A stretch of DNA of 64,000 nt from Minisyncoccus sp041663305 (lineage in GTDB: Bacteria > Patescibacteriota > Minisyncoccia > Minisyncoccales > Minisyncoccaceae). This document shows positions 7,239-15,904 of the stretch, in pieces (position 1 is the stretch's first letter; every line of letters begins with the position of its first letter). The stretch lies in the NCBI GenBank assembly GCA_041663305.1, contig JBAYMT010000002.1, positions 58,492 to 122,491 on the forward strand. The letters run 5' to 3'. The position numbers were made by a program, and so were the translations under genes. A model generated the notes under the pieces. The model worked only from the letters and a program-made list of their open reading frames with translations. It searched no databases and was not told where the DNA came from.

Positions 7239-9080
7239 ATGTGCGGTATTGTTGGCTATATTGGTAAAAATCCTGCCCTTCCAATTCTTTTTTCTGGATT
7301 GGAGAGGCTGGAATATAGGGGTTATGATTCATTTGGATTTTGCGTGCTAGACAATGAAAGCATTGATTTTTTGTGCAAAGAAAAAGGAAAAATATCAGAC
7401 CAATGTCAGATAAAAACATCTAAAAGTGTGGGCAGGGTTGGAATTGCACATACTAGATGGGCAACAACTGGACTTGTGACAAAGGAAAATGCCCATCCTC
7501 ATTCTGATTGCAAGCAAGAAATATTCGTGGTGCATAATGGAATCGTCGAAAACTATAAGGAGTTAAAAGAAAAACTTATAGCCGAAGGACATAAATTTAG
7601 TTCGGAAACTGATACAGAAGTATTGGCTCACTTGATCGAGAAATATTTTGATGGAATTTTGGAAGATGCTGTTAAAAATGCGTTGAAGGAAGTGAGGGGC
7701 ACATATGGACTTGCAGTAGTGTCTCCAAAAGACCCTAATAAGATAGTAGTTGCAAGAATGTCGTCTCCGCTATTAATTGGAATAAATGGAGACGAGTTTA
7801 TTATTGCTTCTGATCCTTCGGCAATAATCATGAGAACCAGACAAATAATTCATCTTGACGATAATGAAGTTGCTGTATTAACTCCTGATAATTTTGTAAT
7901 TTCTAAACAAGAAAAAGAAACTGATTCCTGGAAGATTTCTGATAAAAAAATAGAGATGATAGAATGGGATTTGGAAGAAGCGGAAAAGGGAGGTTATAAG
8001 CATTTTATGTTGAAAGAAATAATGCAAGAACCATCGACTATTGAGGATGCTATAAGAGGAAGACTGTATACAGAAAAAGGAAATGTAAAATTAGGCGGTT
8101 TGGAAAATGTTGAAGATAGGCTGAGGCAAATAGATAATGTGGTTTTAATAGGATGCGGGACTGCGTATTATGCTGCGAAGGTTGCCGAATATATGTTTGA
8201 GGAATATGCCGGAATATCAGCTGAGCCGGATATAGGGTCGGAATTCAGATATAGAAAATCATCGTTCAATAAAAATACAGCAGGAATATTTGTTTCTCAA
8301 TCGGGAGAAACTGCCGATACTTTGGCGGCGCTTCGTGAAATGAAAGAAAAAGGATTATTGACTATAGGGGTGACGAATGTAGTTGGCTCCAATCAAGCAA
8401 GAGAAACAGATGCCGGAGTATATACAAGATCTGGTCCAGAAATTGCGGTTGCTTCAACTAAAGCGTTTATTGGACAATTAACAACACTGGCATTGATTAC
8501 GGTTTATTTGGGCAGACAAAGAGATATGGCTCTTGTAATGGGAAACAGGATAATTGATGAGATTTCTAAATTATCAGAATTGGCTCAGGAGGTGTTGGCT
8601 CAAAAAGAGAACATAAAGAGAATTGCTGAAAAATATATTGATTATAAAGATTTTTGGTATATCGGTAGAAAATATAATTATCCAATAGCCCTTGAAGGAG
8701 CTTTGAAATTGAAGGAGGTATCTTATGTTCATGCGGAAGGTACTGCTGGCGGAGAATTAAAACATGGTCCACTTGCGTTAATTGACGAGAAATGTCCAAC
8801 TATTGCGATTTGTCCAAGCGATTCAGTGTATGAAAAAATGGTTTCTAATATTGAAGAAGTAAAAGCTAGAAATGGAAAAGTGATTGCTATTGCTACAAAA
8901 GGAAACGAAGAAATTAAAAAGATTGTTGATGATGTAATTTATATTCCAAAGACCTTAGAAATGCTAACACCGATACTATCGGTAATACCACTTCATTTAT
9001 TTTCTTATTATTTTGCCGATGCATTGGGGCGAGACATTGATAAACCAAAAAATTTGGCGAAGAGTGTGACGGTTGAATAA
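7239..9080 (+). CDS. glmS: Glutamine-fructose-6-phosphate aminotransferase
   Basis: 613 aa. It makes glucosamine-6-phosphate from fructose-6-phosphate and glutamine, the first step to UDP-GlcNAc for peptidoglycan. MCGIVGYIG places the nucleophilic Cys at residue 2; the glutaminase half (about 1-220) includes RWATTG, HNGIVENYKELK and SETDTEV. Two SIS domains follow, with CGTAYYA, SQSGETADTLAA and ALEGALKLKEVSYVHAEG. The protein ends KNLAKSVTVE, the standard C-terminus. It follows leuS by 15 nt, so the two are probably co-transcribed. No glmS ribozyme-like sequence could fit in that gap. Confidence 0.96.
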   Translation: MCGIVGYIGKNPALPILFSGLERLEYRGYDSFGFCVLDNESIDFLCKEKGKISDQCQIKTSKSVGRVGIAHTRWATTGLVTKENAHPHSDCKQEIFVVHNGIVENYKELKEKLIAEGHKFSSETDTEVLAHLIEKYFDGILEDAVKNALKEVRGTYGLAVVSPKDPNKIVVARMSSPLLIGINGDEFIIASDPSAIIMRTRQIIHLDDNEVAVLTPDNFVISKQEKETDSWKISDKKIEMIEWDLEEAEKGGYKHFMLKEIMQEPSTIEDAIRGRLYTEKGNVKLGGLENVEDRLRQIDNVVLIGCGTAYYAAKVAEYMFEEYAGISAEPDIGSEFRYRKSSFNKNTAGIFVSQSGETADTLAALREMKEKGLLTIGVTNVVGSNQARETDAGVYTRSGPEIAVASTKAFIGQLTTLALITVYLGRQRDMALVMGNRIIDEISKLSELAQEVLAQKENIKRIAEKYIDYKDFWYIGRKYNYPIALEGALKLKEVSYVHAEGTAGGELKHGPLALIDEKCPTIAICPSDSVYEKMVSNIEEVKARNGKVIAIATKGNEEIKKIVDDVIYIPKTLEMLTPILSVIPLHLFSYYFADALGRDIDKPKNLAKSVTVE

Positions 9081-9086
9081 GTAAGG

Positions 9087-9136
9087 CTATCCTTTGGGTA
9101 GTTTTTGTTTTTTTATAAATCCGTGGAGCGGATTTT
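9087..9136 (+). terminator. Terminator after glmS (two successive hairpins)
   Basis: CTATCC/GGGTAG (9087-9101) is followed by TTTTTGTTTTTTT. A second stem AAATCCG/CGGATTT (9117-9135) precedes TTCTT. Confidence 0.7.
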
Positions 9137-9141
9137 TCTTA

Positions 9142-9170
9142 TTGTTTTTTGATGGTAGGTTTGGTAAAAT
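9142..9170 (+). promoter_or_regulatory. Possible promoter giving a nearly leaderless mRNA
   Basis: TTGTTT (9142-9147), 17 nt, TAAAAT (9165-9170). The ATG at 9179 is only 8 nt after the -10 box. Confidence 0.5.
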
Positions 9171-9178
9171 ATATATAA

Positions 9179-10078
9179 ATGATAGACGTTAATACTCAAA
9201 AATTTTCTTTGGGGAAGTTTTTAACTGGATTTATTATCCTTTGTGTTGTTATGATCGTAGTAGCAATGACAACATCTGGATTAAATAAAGAAACCGATGA
9301 CGAGAAAAGAAAAAATGATATCGTTGAAATAGCAAGGGCAATAGGCGCTTATAAATCAAGTGGGGCAATTCCTGCCAGTTATGGAGGCTGGTGTGACTTG
9401 AAACAAGACGGAACTGGGTGTCCTGGCTTTCCTGGGCTAATATCCCAATATATAAGGGCTATACCGAGGGATCCTAAGGGCGGTTATTACAAATATTATT
9501 CTGATGGCAGAAACTTCAATCTAATGGCTATTTTGGCAGACGAGGTCTCTAGCTATACATATTCAAGTTTTTCTAGCAGTTATTCGTTGCAAGGGCGAAA
9601 TTTTTTAACCATAAACCAGAGCAATGGTTCTGAAAAGGGGGTGATTAATGGTTTTGAGCCTTATGGTGAGACTGTTTTAGCGAGCAATGATGCCGCCTAT
9701 AGCGGGTCATATTCTGTGAGGGTAGATATTAGTGCTAATAACTCGGGAGTTGTGATAGATGCTCCAATCGGAGATATTCCAAAGGGGCAGACTGTTTCAA
9801 TTCAGGCTATGGTTTGGATTCCTGCAGGGAAGGTTGTGTCGTTTGGAATCAGAGGGGATAACGGAAGCGGTTTGCGTGAGATTGATGCCGTTAAAATAGA
9901 TGGAAACGGAAGCTGGCAGGTGGCTAAACTGAGCTACACCTTGACTGAAAAGTGGAATAAGGTTGGAATCATTGTTTATAGTGCTAATTATAATATCAAT
10001 TCTAATTTTTATTTTTTTGTTGATGATTTAAAGTTGGAATACAAAAAAGAACCTACTGCTTGGGTACTCGGTATTTAA
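9179..10078 (+). CDS. Pseudopilin-like membrane protein with carbohydrate-binding-like C-terminus
   Basis: 299 aa. A single hydrophobic helix (about 14-32, FLTGFIILCVVMIVVAMTT) is followed by NDIVEIARAIGAYKSS and then IPRDPKGGYYKYYSDGRNFNLMA, the layout of a pseudopilin stalk and disulfide/Ca-loop head with two cysteines (WCDLKQDGTGC). The C-terminal 150 residues (from about GFEPYGETVLASNDAAYSGS) look like a beta-sandwich of the CBM4/9 type, ending FFVDDLKLEYKKEPTAWVLG, close to the usual end of such modules. There is no classical GFTLIE prepilin cleavage site. The glycan-binding role is inferred. Confidence 0.65.
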   Translation: MIDVNTQKFSLGKFLTGFIILCVVMIVVAMTTSGLNKETDDEKRKNDIVEIARAIGAYKSSGAIPASYGGWCDLKQDGTGCPGFPGLISQYIRAIPRDPKGGYYKYYSDGRNFNLMAILADEVSSYTYSSFSSSYSLQGRNFLTINQSNGSEKGVINGFEPYGETVLASNDAAYSGSYSVRVDISANNSGVVIDAPIGDIPKGQTVSIQAMVWIPAGKVVSFGIRGDNGSGLREIDAVKIDGNGSWQVAKLSYTLTEKWNKVGIIVYSANYNINSNFYFFVDDLKLEYKKEPTAWVLGI

Positions 10079-10112
10079 TCAATAATTTATAGGCGGAGGT
10101 GAGTGGTTGATT

Positions 10113-10141
10113 TTGACAAAAATGCAATAACATTGTATTTT
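10113..10141 (+). promoter_or_regulatory. Probable promoter of the 10166 gene
   Basis: TTGACA (10113-10118), 17 nt, TATTTT (10136-10141). Confidence 0.5.
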
Positions 10142-10165
10142 TTTGTTGGACCTTTGAGGTGAAAA

Positions 10166-10354
10166 ATGAAATCTGAAGAATGTTTTCATGTATGGAGACT
10201 AGAGCCTGTTTTGGGAAAATTTGGTCAAACTGATGAATTGGAGTTGAGATGTGTAATGTGCGGGATAAGCGCAGTGGAATTTGGAGGCGAGCTTTTTGCA
10301 TTTGAGATAATAACGGCTATTTTTGAAAATAAGAAAGATCGAGATGAAAGATAA
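10166..10354 (+). CDS. Small putative zinc-ribbon protein, unknown
   Basis: 62 aa. CFHVW near the N-terminus (Cys and His two residues apart) and CVMCG about 25 residues later could form one zinc site, as in short zinc-ribbon proteins. The rest carries no recognisable domain. A clear Shine-Dalgarno (GAGGTG) lies 4-5 nt before the ATG, which is rare in this window, and a promoter-like TTGACA/TATTTT pair lies upstream. It stands alone between the pilin-like gene and the long leader of rpsL. Function unknown. Confidence 0.6.
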   Translation: MKSEECFHVWRLEPVLGKFGQTDELELRCVMCGISAVEFGGELFAFEIITAIFENKKDRDER

Positions 10355-10678
10355 TCTCGTTTTATTTTTTGAAAAAAGGAGATAGGGGCTTGATTTTATT
10401 GATATTTTAGTGTAGAGTTTATACATTGAAGTAAAGAATAATATCTAAATAATTATTCGTGGCTACTGGCAAAGCATAGATTTGCTAGTTATTTATTTAG
10501 TTATTTGACATTTTACTCTTTATTTGATATTTTAATTGCATTAGATCTTGTTTTTTTGTCTTTATAGATAATAATTAAGACAACAGGATGCAGAATTCCT
10601 GCTTTTTTGCAGGAAACAATAAATTTTGATTATCTCTTGAATGAAAAAAATATAAGAGATTGAGTTTGTTATTTTAAT
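10355..10678 (+). other. Gene-free stretch and probable leader upstream of rpsL
   Basis: 324 nt with no open frame of note. It holds a promoter candidate (10505-10533), a hairpin TTCCTGC/GCAGGAA (10594-10614) and a second stem ATCTCTT/AAGAGAT (near 10633-10659) just before rpsL. The position suggests a regulated 5' leader of the rpsL operon; no known r-protein binding motif is recognised. Confidence 0.45.
10505..10533 (+). promoter_or_regulatory. Candidate promoter of the rpsL-rpsG operon
   Basis: TTGACA (10505-10510), 17 nt, TATTTT (10528-10533), the same form as the 10113 promoter. It implies a leader of about 140 nt. Confidence 0.45.
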
Positions 10679-11089
10679 ATGCCAACAATTCATCAATTAA
10701 TTAAAAAAAATAGGAAGCCTTTAGCAAAGAAGAATAAATCTCCTGCTTTATCGTATGGTTTTAATCCTATCTTGAATAGACCAAAAGAATATTCTTCATC
10801 TTTTAAGAAAGGTGTGTGTTTGAAGGTTTTTACAACTACTCCTAAAAAACCTAACTCTGCTTTGAGAAAAGTAGCAAGGGTGAAACTAGGAAATGGAATG
10901 GAGGTTACTGCTTATATCCCTGGAGAAGGACACAACTTGCAAGAACACTCGATCGTAATGATTAGAGGAGGAAGGGTAAAGGATTTGCCGGGTGTAAGAT
11001 ATCATATTATAAGAGGTGCTTACGATTGCGCTGGAGTTCAGGGTAGAAAGAAGGAAAGAAGTAAGTACGGCGCTAAAAAACCCAAATAA
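10679..11089 (+). CDS. rpsL: Small ribosomal subunit protein uS12
   Basis: 136 aa. The decoding-centre protein: MPTIHQLIKKNRK at the N-terminus, TTPKKPNSALRKVARV around the lysine where streptomycin resistance arises, and GEGHNLQEHSIVMIRGGRVKDLPGVRYH. About 13 extra residues (SYGFNPILNRPKEYSS) sit before GVCLKV, an indel also seen in Firmicutes-type S12 and absent from E. coli. It is the first gene of the str-type operon and is 11 nt upstream of rpsG. Confidence 0.97.
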   Translation: MPTIHQLIKKNRKPLAKKNKSPALSYGFNPILNRPKEYSSSFKKGVCLKVFTTTPKKPNSALRKVARVKLGNGMEVTAYIPGEGHNLQEHSIVMIRGGRVKDLPGVRYHIIRGAYDCAGVQGRKKERSKYGAKKPK

Positions 11090-11100
11090 TATAAACAAAT

Positions 11101-11568
11101 ATGGCAGGTTATAAATTTAAAAGAAAAATAATATCTCCCGACCTAGTTTATAATGATGTAATGGTTTCCAAATTCATTAACCAAATAATGATGAATGGAA
11201 AAAAGACTATTGCTCAAAAGATTGTTTATGGATCATTTGATACAATCAAGGAAAAAACTGGTCAGGAGCCCTTAGATGTATTTAGAGCAGCTATTCAGAA
11301 TGTTTCCCCTATCTTGGAGGTAAAACCAAAAAGAGTTGGAGGGGCCACTTATCAGGTTCCAATGGAAGTAAAGGGGAATAGGAGGTTAAGCTTGGCGATG
11401 AAATGGATGATTGCCACCTCACGAGCCAAAAAAGGAAAGTCGATGAGAGAAAAATTGGCGGAAGAGTTAATTGAAGCATCAAAGAATTCAGGCGCTTCTG
11501 TAAGGAAGAAGGAAAATGTCCACAAAATGGCTGAGGCCAACAGGGCATTTGCACACTTCGCCTGGTAG
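11101..11568 (+). CDS. rpsG: Small ribosomal subunit protein uS7
   Basis: 155 aa, the usual length. It contains FINQIMMNGKKTIAQKIVY, the PKRVGGATYQVPMEV beta-hairpin and ARAKKGKSMREKLAEELIEA-type basic helices (here SRAKKGKSMREKL), and ends HKMAEANRAFAHFAW. S7 nucleates assembly of the 30S head. It follows rpsL directly. A strong terminator after it separates it from fusA, which is unusual because str operons normally continue into fusA. Confidence 0.97.
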   Translation: MAGYKFKRKIISPDLVYNDVMVSKFINQIMMNGKKTIAQKIVYGSFDTIKEKTGQEPLDVFRAAIQNVSPILEVKPKRVGGATYQVPMEVKGNRRLSLAMKWMIATSRAKKGKSMREKLAEELIEASKNSGASVRKKENVHKMAEANRAFAHFAW

Positions 11569-11575
11569 TCGCAAG

Positions 11576-11609
11576 CAAAACCTATTTTATTGAGTTAAAA
11601 TAGGTTTTG
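11576..11609 (+). terminator. Strong hairpin between rpsG and fusA
   Basis: CAAAACCTATTTTA (11576-11589) pairs with TAAAATAGGTTTTG across a 6-nt loop: a 14-bp perfect stem with a T run inside the right arm. It may terminate or attenuate transcription into fusA. Confidence 0.7.
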
Positions 11610-11671
11610 TATTATAGATTAGTAAATTCTAGTTAAAAAAGTTAGTATTAAATAAATTAATTAAAAAGTGT

Positions 11672-13783
11672 ATGCCTAGACAATACCAAATAGAAAAATA
11701 TAGGAATATCGGTATTATTGCCCATATTGATGCAGGAAAAACAACTACCAGCGAAAGAGTCCTTTATTATACCGGAGTTTCTCATAAAATAGGAGAAGTT
11801 CACGAGGGCGCTGCCACTATGGACTGGATGGAGCAGGAAAGAGAAAGAGGTATTACGATTACTTCTGCTGCTACAACTTGTTTTTGGTGTCCTGGTGATT
11901 ATTTAAAAAAAGAAAGAAAAGATGAATATCGCATAAACCTGATTGATACTCCTGGGCACATTGATTTTACTGCAGAAGTGCAAAGAAGCTTGAGGGTGCT
12001 TGATGGAGCTGTGGTAGTTTTTGATGGTGTTGCTGGGGTTGAAGCTCAATCTGAAACTGTTTGGAGGCAAGCTGACAAATATAACGTTCCGAGAATTTGT
12101 TTTGTGAATAAATTGGATCGTTTGGGAGCATCATTTGATAAGAGTTTACAGTCTATTTGGACAAAACTAACTAAAAATGCCGTTGCTTTGCAGATGCCGA
12201 TTGGGGAAGAGTCAAACTTTGAATCAATCATTGACTTGATTGAAATGAAACACGTGACTTTTGAAGGTGAAATGGGCAAGGATGTCGTAAAATCTGAAAT
12301 TCCTGCCGAGTTTCTTGAAGAAGCCAAGAAGAGAAGGGGCCAAATGCTTGAGAAAATAGTTGCCGAAGATGAAGAATTGATGAATAAATATTTGGAAGGA
12401 CAAGAGATTACCATAGAAGAAATCAGAAAAACACTTAGACGAACTACTATTGATTACAAGCTTGTTCCAGTGCTTTGCGGATCTTCGCTCAAAAACCGAG
12501 GAGTGCAGTTGGTTCTTGATGCCGTTGCTTATTATTTGCCAAGCCCGTTAGATGTTCCAGCGGTTAAGGGAATTGATCCAACTAACGAAGAAATAAAATT
12601 AGAAAGACATCCTGATGACAGTGAACCTTTTTGCGCTTTAGCTTTCAAGGTGGCAACAGACCCATTTGTGGGTTCACTTACATACATAAGAGCTTATTCT
12701 GGAAAATTTAACAAAGGAGGCTATTTGATAAATACCATTAATGGAGAGAAGGAAAGAATTGGTAGAATCCTCCGAATGCATTCGAACGAGAGAGAAGAAG
12801 TGGAAGAAGTTTATGCTGGCGATATCGTGGCTTTGGTGGGTCTTAAGGGTACTACTACGGGACACACTCTTTGCGAAGAAAAAGGACAACAGATTATACT
12901 TGAAAAGATTACCTTCCCTGAGCCAGTTATTTCGATTGAAGTTGAACCAAAAGTTAAGGGCGATCAAGAGAAAATGGCCGTTGGTCTCCGAAAACTACAG
13001 GAAGAAGATCCGACATTTAGAATGGAAACAAGTGAAAATGGTGAAACTATTTTGTCTGGTATGGGAGAATTACATTTAGATATTATTGTGGACAGATTAA
13101 AGAGAGAATTTAATGTTGAAACTAATGTCGGAAAACCGCAGGTCTCTTACAAAGAAACAATTGATTCTAATTCTGAGGCTGAGTCTAAGTATGTGAAGCA
13201 AAGCGGTGGTAGAGGCCAATATGGACACGTGAAGATAAGGATGGAGCCGAGAAAGAGAGGAGAAGGATTTTTATTTATCAATGAAATAAAAGGAGGCACA
13301 ATTCCACGAGAATACATTCCTGCCGTGGAAAAAGGTATTAGGGAAGCGGTAGATAAAGGAGTTGTAGCTGGTTATCCAATGATTGATGTGCAAGTTACTC
13401 TTTATGATGGTTCATTTCACGAGGTCGATTCTTCAGAAATTGCTTTTAAAATTGCCGCTGCTATGGCATTTCAAGATGGCGCCAAAAAGGCTGGTGCCTA
13501 TATCTTAGAGCCTATTTCAAAGCTGGAAGTAGTAATTCCACCAAACTTTTTGGGAGATGTTATTGGAGATATATCTTCAAGAAGAGGCCAGATTGACGAA
13601 ACAAAAGATAGAAACGATTTGAAGGTTATTGATGCTAAAGTTCCATTGTCTGAAATGTTTGGATATGCGACAAGTTTGAGGTCGCTAACGGAAGGAAGAG
13701 GAACATTCAGTATGGAGTTTAGTCACTATGAAAAAGTACCAGGAAATATTGGACAGGAGATCATAGAAGGAAAAAGGAGATAG
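11672..13783 (+). CDS. fusA: Elongation factor G
   Basis: 703 aa, normal length. The translocation GTPase of the ribosome. G1 is AHIDAGKTT (residues 17-25), with ERERGITITSAATT for switch I, DTPGHIDF for G3 and NKLDR for G4. The domain II-V signatures are present, including GMGELHLDIIVDRLKREF, GRGQYGHV and FLGDVIGDISSRRGQ. It starts about 100 nt after rpsG, downstream of a strong hairpin, and may have its own promoter. There is no sign of truncation or of a mitochondrial EF-G2-type divergence. Confidence 0.97.
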   Translation: MPRQYQIEKYRNIGIIAHIDAGKTTTSERVLYYTGVSHKIGEVHEGAATMDWMEQERERGITITSAATTCFWCPGDYLKKERKDEYRINLIDTPGHIDFTAEVQRSLRVLDGAVVVFDGVAGVEAQSETVWRQADKYNVPRICFVNKLDRLGASFDKSLQSIWTKLTKNAVALQMPIGEESNFESIIDLIEMKHVTFEGEMGKDVVKSEIPAEFLEEAKKRRGQMLEKIVAEDEELMNKYLEGQEITIEEIRKTLRRTTIDYKLVPVLCGSSLKNRGVQLVLDAVAYYLPSPLDVPAVKGIDPTNEEIKLERHPDDSEPFCALAFKVATDPFVGSLTYIRAYSGKFNKGGYLINTINGEKERIGRILRMHSNEREEVEEVYAGDIVALVGLKGTTTGHTLCEEKGQQIILEKITFPEPVISIEVEPKVKGDQEKMAVGLRKLQEEDPTFRMETSENGETILSGMGELHLDIIVDRLKREFNVETNVGKPQVSYKETIDSNSEAESKYVKQSGGRGQYGHVKIRMEPRKRGEGFLFINEIKGGTIPREYIPAVEKGIREAVDKGVVAGYPMIDVQVTLYDGSFHEVDSSEIAFKIAAAMAFQDGAKKAGAYILEPISKLEVVIPPNFLGDVIGDISSRRGQIDETKDRNDLKVIDAKVPLSEMFGYATSLRSLTEGRGTFSMEFSHYEKVPGNIGQEIIEGKRR

Positions 13784-13800
13784 CTAATAAAATCTGGTTT

Positions 13801-13846
13801 GTAGAAGTCGAGGCGACGAACAACGACTTTGTCGCTTCACTTCTGC
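13801..13846 (+). other. Two-part hairpin after fusA
   Basis: GTAGAAGT (13801-13808) pairs with ACTTCTGC (13839-13846), and inside GCGAC (13813-13817) pairs with GTCGC (13831-13835). No U-tract follows, so it is not a standard terminator. Confidence 0.45.
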
Positions 13847-13871
13847 AAATTCAGGGAAATTTAAAACAGTT

Positions 13872-13877
13872 TATAAC
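13872..13877 (+). promoter_or_regulatory. -10-like hexamer 6 nt before an ATG
   Basis: TATAAC, ending 6 nt before the ATG at 13884. No clear -35. If used, transcription would begin at the start codon. Confidence 0.3.
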
Positions 13878-13883
13878 ACGATT

Positions 13884-14126
13884 ATGAACTTAAAAGATAT
13901 CAAAAATTTAATAAACGAGGAAGGAGGAAAATTGATAATCGCTGATGAAAATGGGCCAGCAATGGTAATAATGTCTTATAGCGACTATAAAAAGCTGAAA
14001 ATAACCTCCCAAAAGCCGGAAGAATCGGATGATTTGATAGAACAATTACCAATTGTAAAGGAAGAAAAAAATGTAATTGTTCCTAGTAAAAAGGAGTCAT
14101 TTGGAATAGAAGATCTTCCTTTTTAA
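13884..14126 (+). CDS. Phd/YefM antitoxin-like small protein
   Basis: 80 aa. The N-terminal half (LINEEGGKLIIADENGPAMVIMSYSDYKKL) resembles the Phd/YefM beta-sheet motif, in which a repeated 'G.p.aVivs..dY..l' segment occurs. The second half is acidic then basic, and ends ESFGIEDLPF. No toxin-type open frame lies on either side: fusA is upstream and tuf downstream. It may therefore be a house-keeping regulator or a translation-linked protein rather than an antitoxin. Resemblance is by eye; function is unproven. Confidence 0.5.
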   Translation: MNLKDIKNLINEEGGKLIIADENGPAMVIMSYSDYKKLKITSQKPEESDDLIEQLPIVKEEKNVIVPSKKESFGIEDLPF

Positions 14127-14152
14127 GGAAAAAACGGGAGGCTTTGGTGGTA

Positions 14153-14180
14153 TTGACTTTTTGACGTTTTTAGGTAAAAT
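14153..14180 (+). promoter_or_regulatory. Promoter of tuf
   Basis: TTGACT (14153-14158), 16 nt, TAAAAT (14175-14180). It implies a leader of about 120 nt ahead of the ATG at 14308. Confidence 0.65.
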
Positions 14181-14247
14181 AAGATGTGTTAATTTTATAA
14201 ATTTTTAGGGGTTTTCCATTAAAAATAAATAAAAAAATAATTAATTT

Positions 14248-14278
14248 GCATAGCAGAGAATAAATTATTCTGCTGTGC
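14248..14278 (+). promoter_or_regulatory. Leader hairpin upstream of tuf
   Basis: GCATAGCAGA(G)AATAA (14248-14263) pairs with TTATTCTGCTGTGC (14265-14278), with one G bulge and a G.T pair. Lies 30 nt before the start codon; role unknown. Confidence 0.45.
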
Positions 14279-14307
14279 GTCATAACTAACTTATATAAAT
14301 AAAAAAT

Positions 14308-15504
14308 ATGGCAACAGAAGCTTTTAACAGAACAAAACCACACTTGAACGTAGGAACGATTGGTCATGTTGACCACGGTAAAACTACTTTAAGTGCCGCT
14401 ATTCTTCATTGTTTAGCACAAAAGGAAGGAAAAAAGGCCGCAAAGTCAGTCGATCAGATTGATTCTGCTCCTGAAGAAAAGGCAAGAGGTGTTACTATTA
14501 ACATCGCTCACTTGGAATATGAAACTGCTAAGAGGCACTATGCTCACATTGATTGTCCGGGCCACGCTGACTATGTAAAAAATATGATTACCGGTGCAGC
14601 TCAGATGGATGGTGCTGTTTTGGTAGTTGCTGCTACTGATGGCCCTATGCCTCAGACTAGAGAGCATATCTTGCTTGCAAAACAGGTTGGATTACCTTCA
14701 TTTGTAGTTTTCTTGAACAAATGTGATATGGTTGAAGACCAAGAAATGATTGACTTGGTAGAAGACGAAGTTAGAGAATTGTTAAAGAAAAATGGATTTC
14801 CAGGAGATGAGATTCCAGTAATTAGAGGTTCTGCCTTGAAAGCTTTGGAATCCACAAGTGTTGATGATCCATGGGCTCAAAAGGTTATTGAATTGGTTGA
14901 TAAATTGGATGAATATATTCCTGAACCAGTTAGAGATACACAAAAATCTTTCTTGATGGCTATCGAAGATGTATTTTCTATTGAAGGCCGAGGAACAGTT
15001 GCAACAGGTAGGATTGAAAGAGGTGTTGTTAATGCTAACGAAGAAGTTGAGGTTGTTGGTATTAGACCGAACCAAAAGACAACTGTTGTTTCGGTTGAAA
15101 TGTTTAACAAGTCGCTTACAAGTGGTCAAGCCGGAGACAACGTTGGTATGCTTCTTAGAGGCTTGAAGAAGGAAGACATTGAAAGAGGTCAAGTTTTGGC
15201 TAAGCCAGGAACTATTACTCCACATACAGAATTTGAAGCAAACATTTATGTTTTGAGCAAAGAAGAAGGTGGAAGACACACCCCATTCTTTAGCGGTTAT
15301 AAACCACAGTTTTTCATTAGAACAGCCGACATTACTGGTGATGTTATTTTGCCCGCTGGTACAGAAATGGTTATGCCTGGTGATACAGTTGACGTAAATG
15401 TTAAGTTAATCGTTCCGGTAGCACTTGAAGAGAAACAAGGTTTTGCTATCCGTGAAGGAGGAAGAACCGTTGGTGCTGGTGTTATTACCAAGATTATAAA
15501 ATAG
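14308..15504 (+). CDS. tuf: Elongation factor Tu
   Basis: 398 aa, full length. It delivers aminoacyl-tRNA to the ribosome. G1 is GHVDHGKTT (residues 19-27), G3 is DCPGHADYVKNMITGAAQMDGA, and G4 is NKCD (here LNKCDMVED). Domain II has GRGTVATGRIERG and domain III has FFSGYKPQFFIRTADITG, ending REGGRTVGAGVITKI. It leads directly into rpsJ, with 18 nt between, so EF-Tu and the S10 cluster probably share a transcript. Confidence 0.98.
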   Translation: MATEAFNRTKPHLNVGTIGHVDHGKTTLSAAILHCLAQKEGKKAAKSVDQIDSAPEEKARGVTINIAHLEYETAKRHYAHIDCPGHADYVKNMITGAAQMDGAVLVVAATDGPMPQTREHILLAKQVGLPSFVVFLNKCDMVEDQEMIDLVEDEVRELLKKNGFPGDEIPVIRGSALKALESTSVDDPWAQKVIELVDKLDEYIPEPVRDTQKSFLMAIEDVFSIEGRGTVATGRIERGVVNANEEVEVVGIRPNQKTTVVSVEMFNKSLTSGQAGDNVGMLLRGLKKEDIERGQVLAKPGTITPHTEFEANIYVLSKEEGGRHTPFFSGYKPQFFIRTADITGDVILPAGTEMVMPGDTVDVNVKLIVPVALEEKQGFAIREGGRTVGAGVITKIIK

Positions 15505-15522
15505 TTTGAAAATATAAAAAAG

Positions 15523-15870
15523 ATGGCAACTTCAACTGCGAAGAAAACTGAAAATAAGGAATCGCCAAAATTGAGAATCAAGCTTCGCGCCTATGATCAT
15601 AGGATTCTTGATAAGAGTTCGCAACAGATCATAGATATGGCACAACGCTGTGGAGCCAAGGTTTTAGGACCAATTCCTTTGCCAGTAGAAATAACAAAAT
15701 ATACTGTCAATAGGTCAACTTTTGTTCACAAGAGTGCTAGAGAGCAATTTGAGATGAGGGTACACAAAAGATTAATTGATATTTTGTTGCCCAATCAAAA
15801 AGTGGTGGAGTCATTGAAATCGCTAACTCTTCCTGCTGGAGTTGATACTGAGATTAAAAGTATAATATAA
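15523..15870 (+). CDS. rpsJ: Small ribosomal subunit protein uS10
   Basis: 115 aa, slightly longer than the usual 100-105 because of an N-terminal tail (MATSTAKKTENKESPK). The core starts LRIKLRAYDHRILDKSS and includes PLPVEITKYTVNRSTFVHKSAREQFEMRVHKRLIDI. S10 sits in the 30S head and also serves as NusE in transcription antitermination. First gene of the S10 cluster proper. A 77-nt gap with a perfect hairpin separates it from rplC. Confidence 0.96.
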   Translation: MATSTAKKTENKESPKLRIKLRAYDHRILDKSSQQIIDMAQRCGAKVLGPIPLPVEITKYTVNRSTFVHKSAREQFEMRVHKRLIDILLPNQKVVESLKSLTLPAGVDTEIKSII

Positions 15871-15904
15871 TTCTTGGATCTAATAGAGTTGTTTTACTAG
15901 TCTG

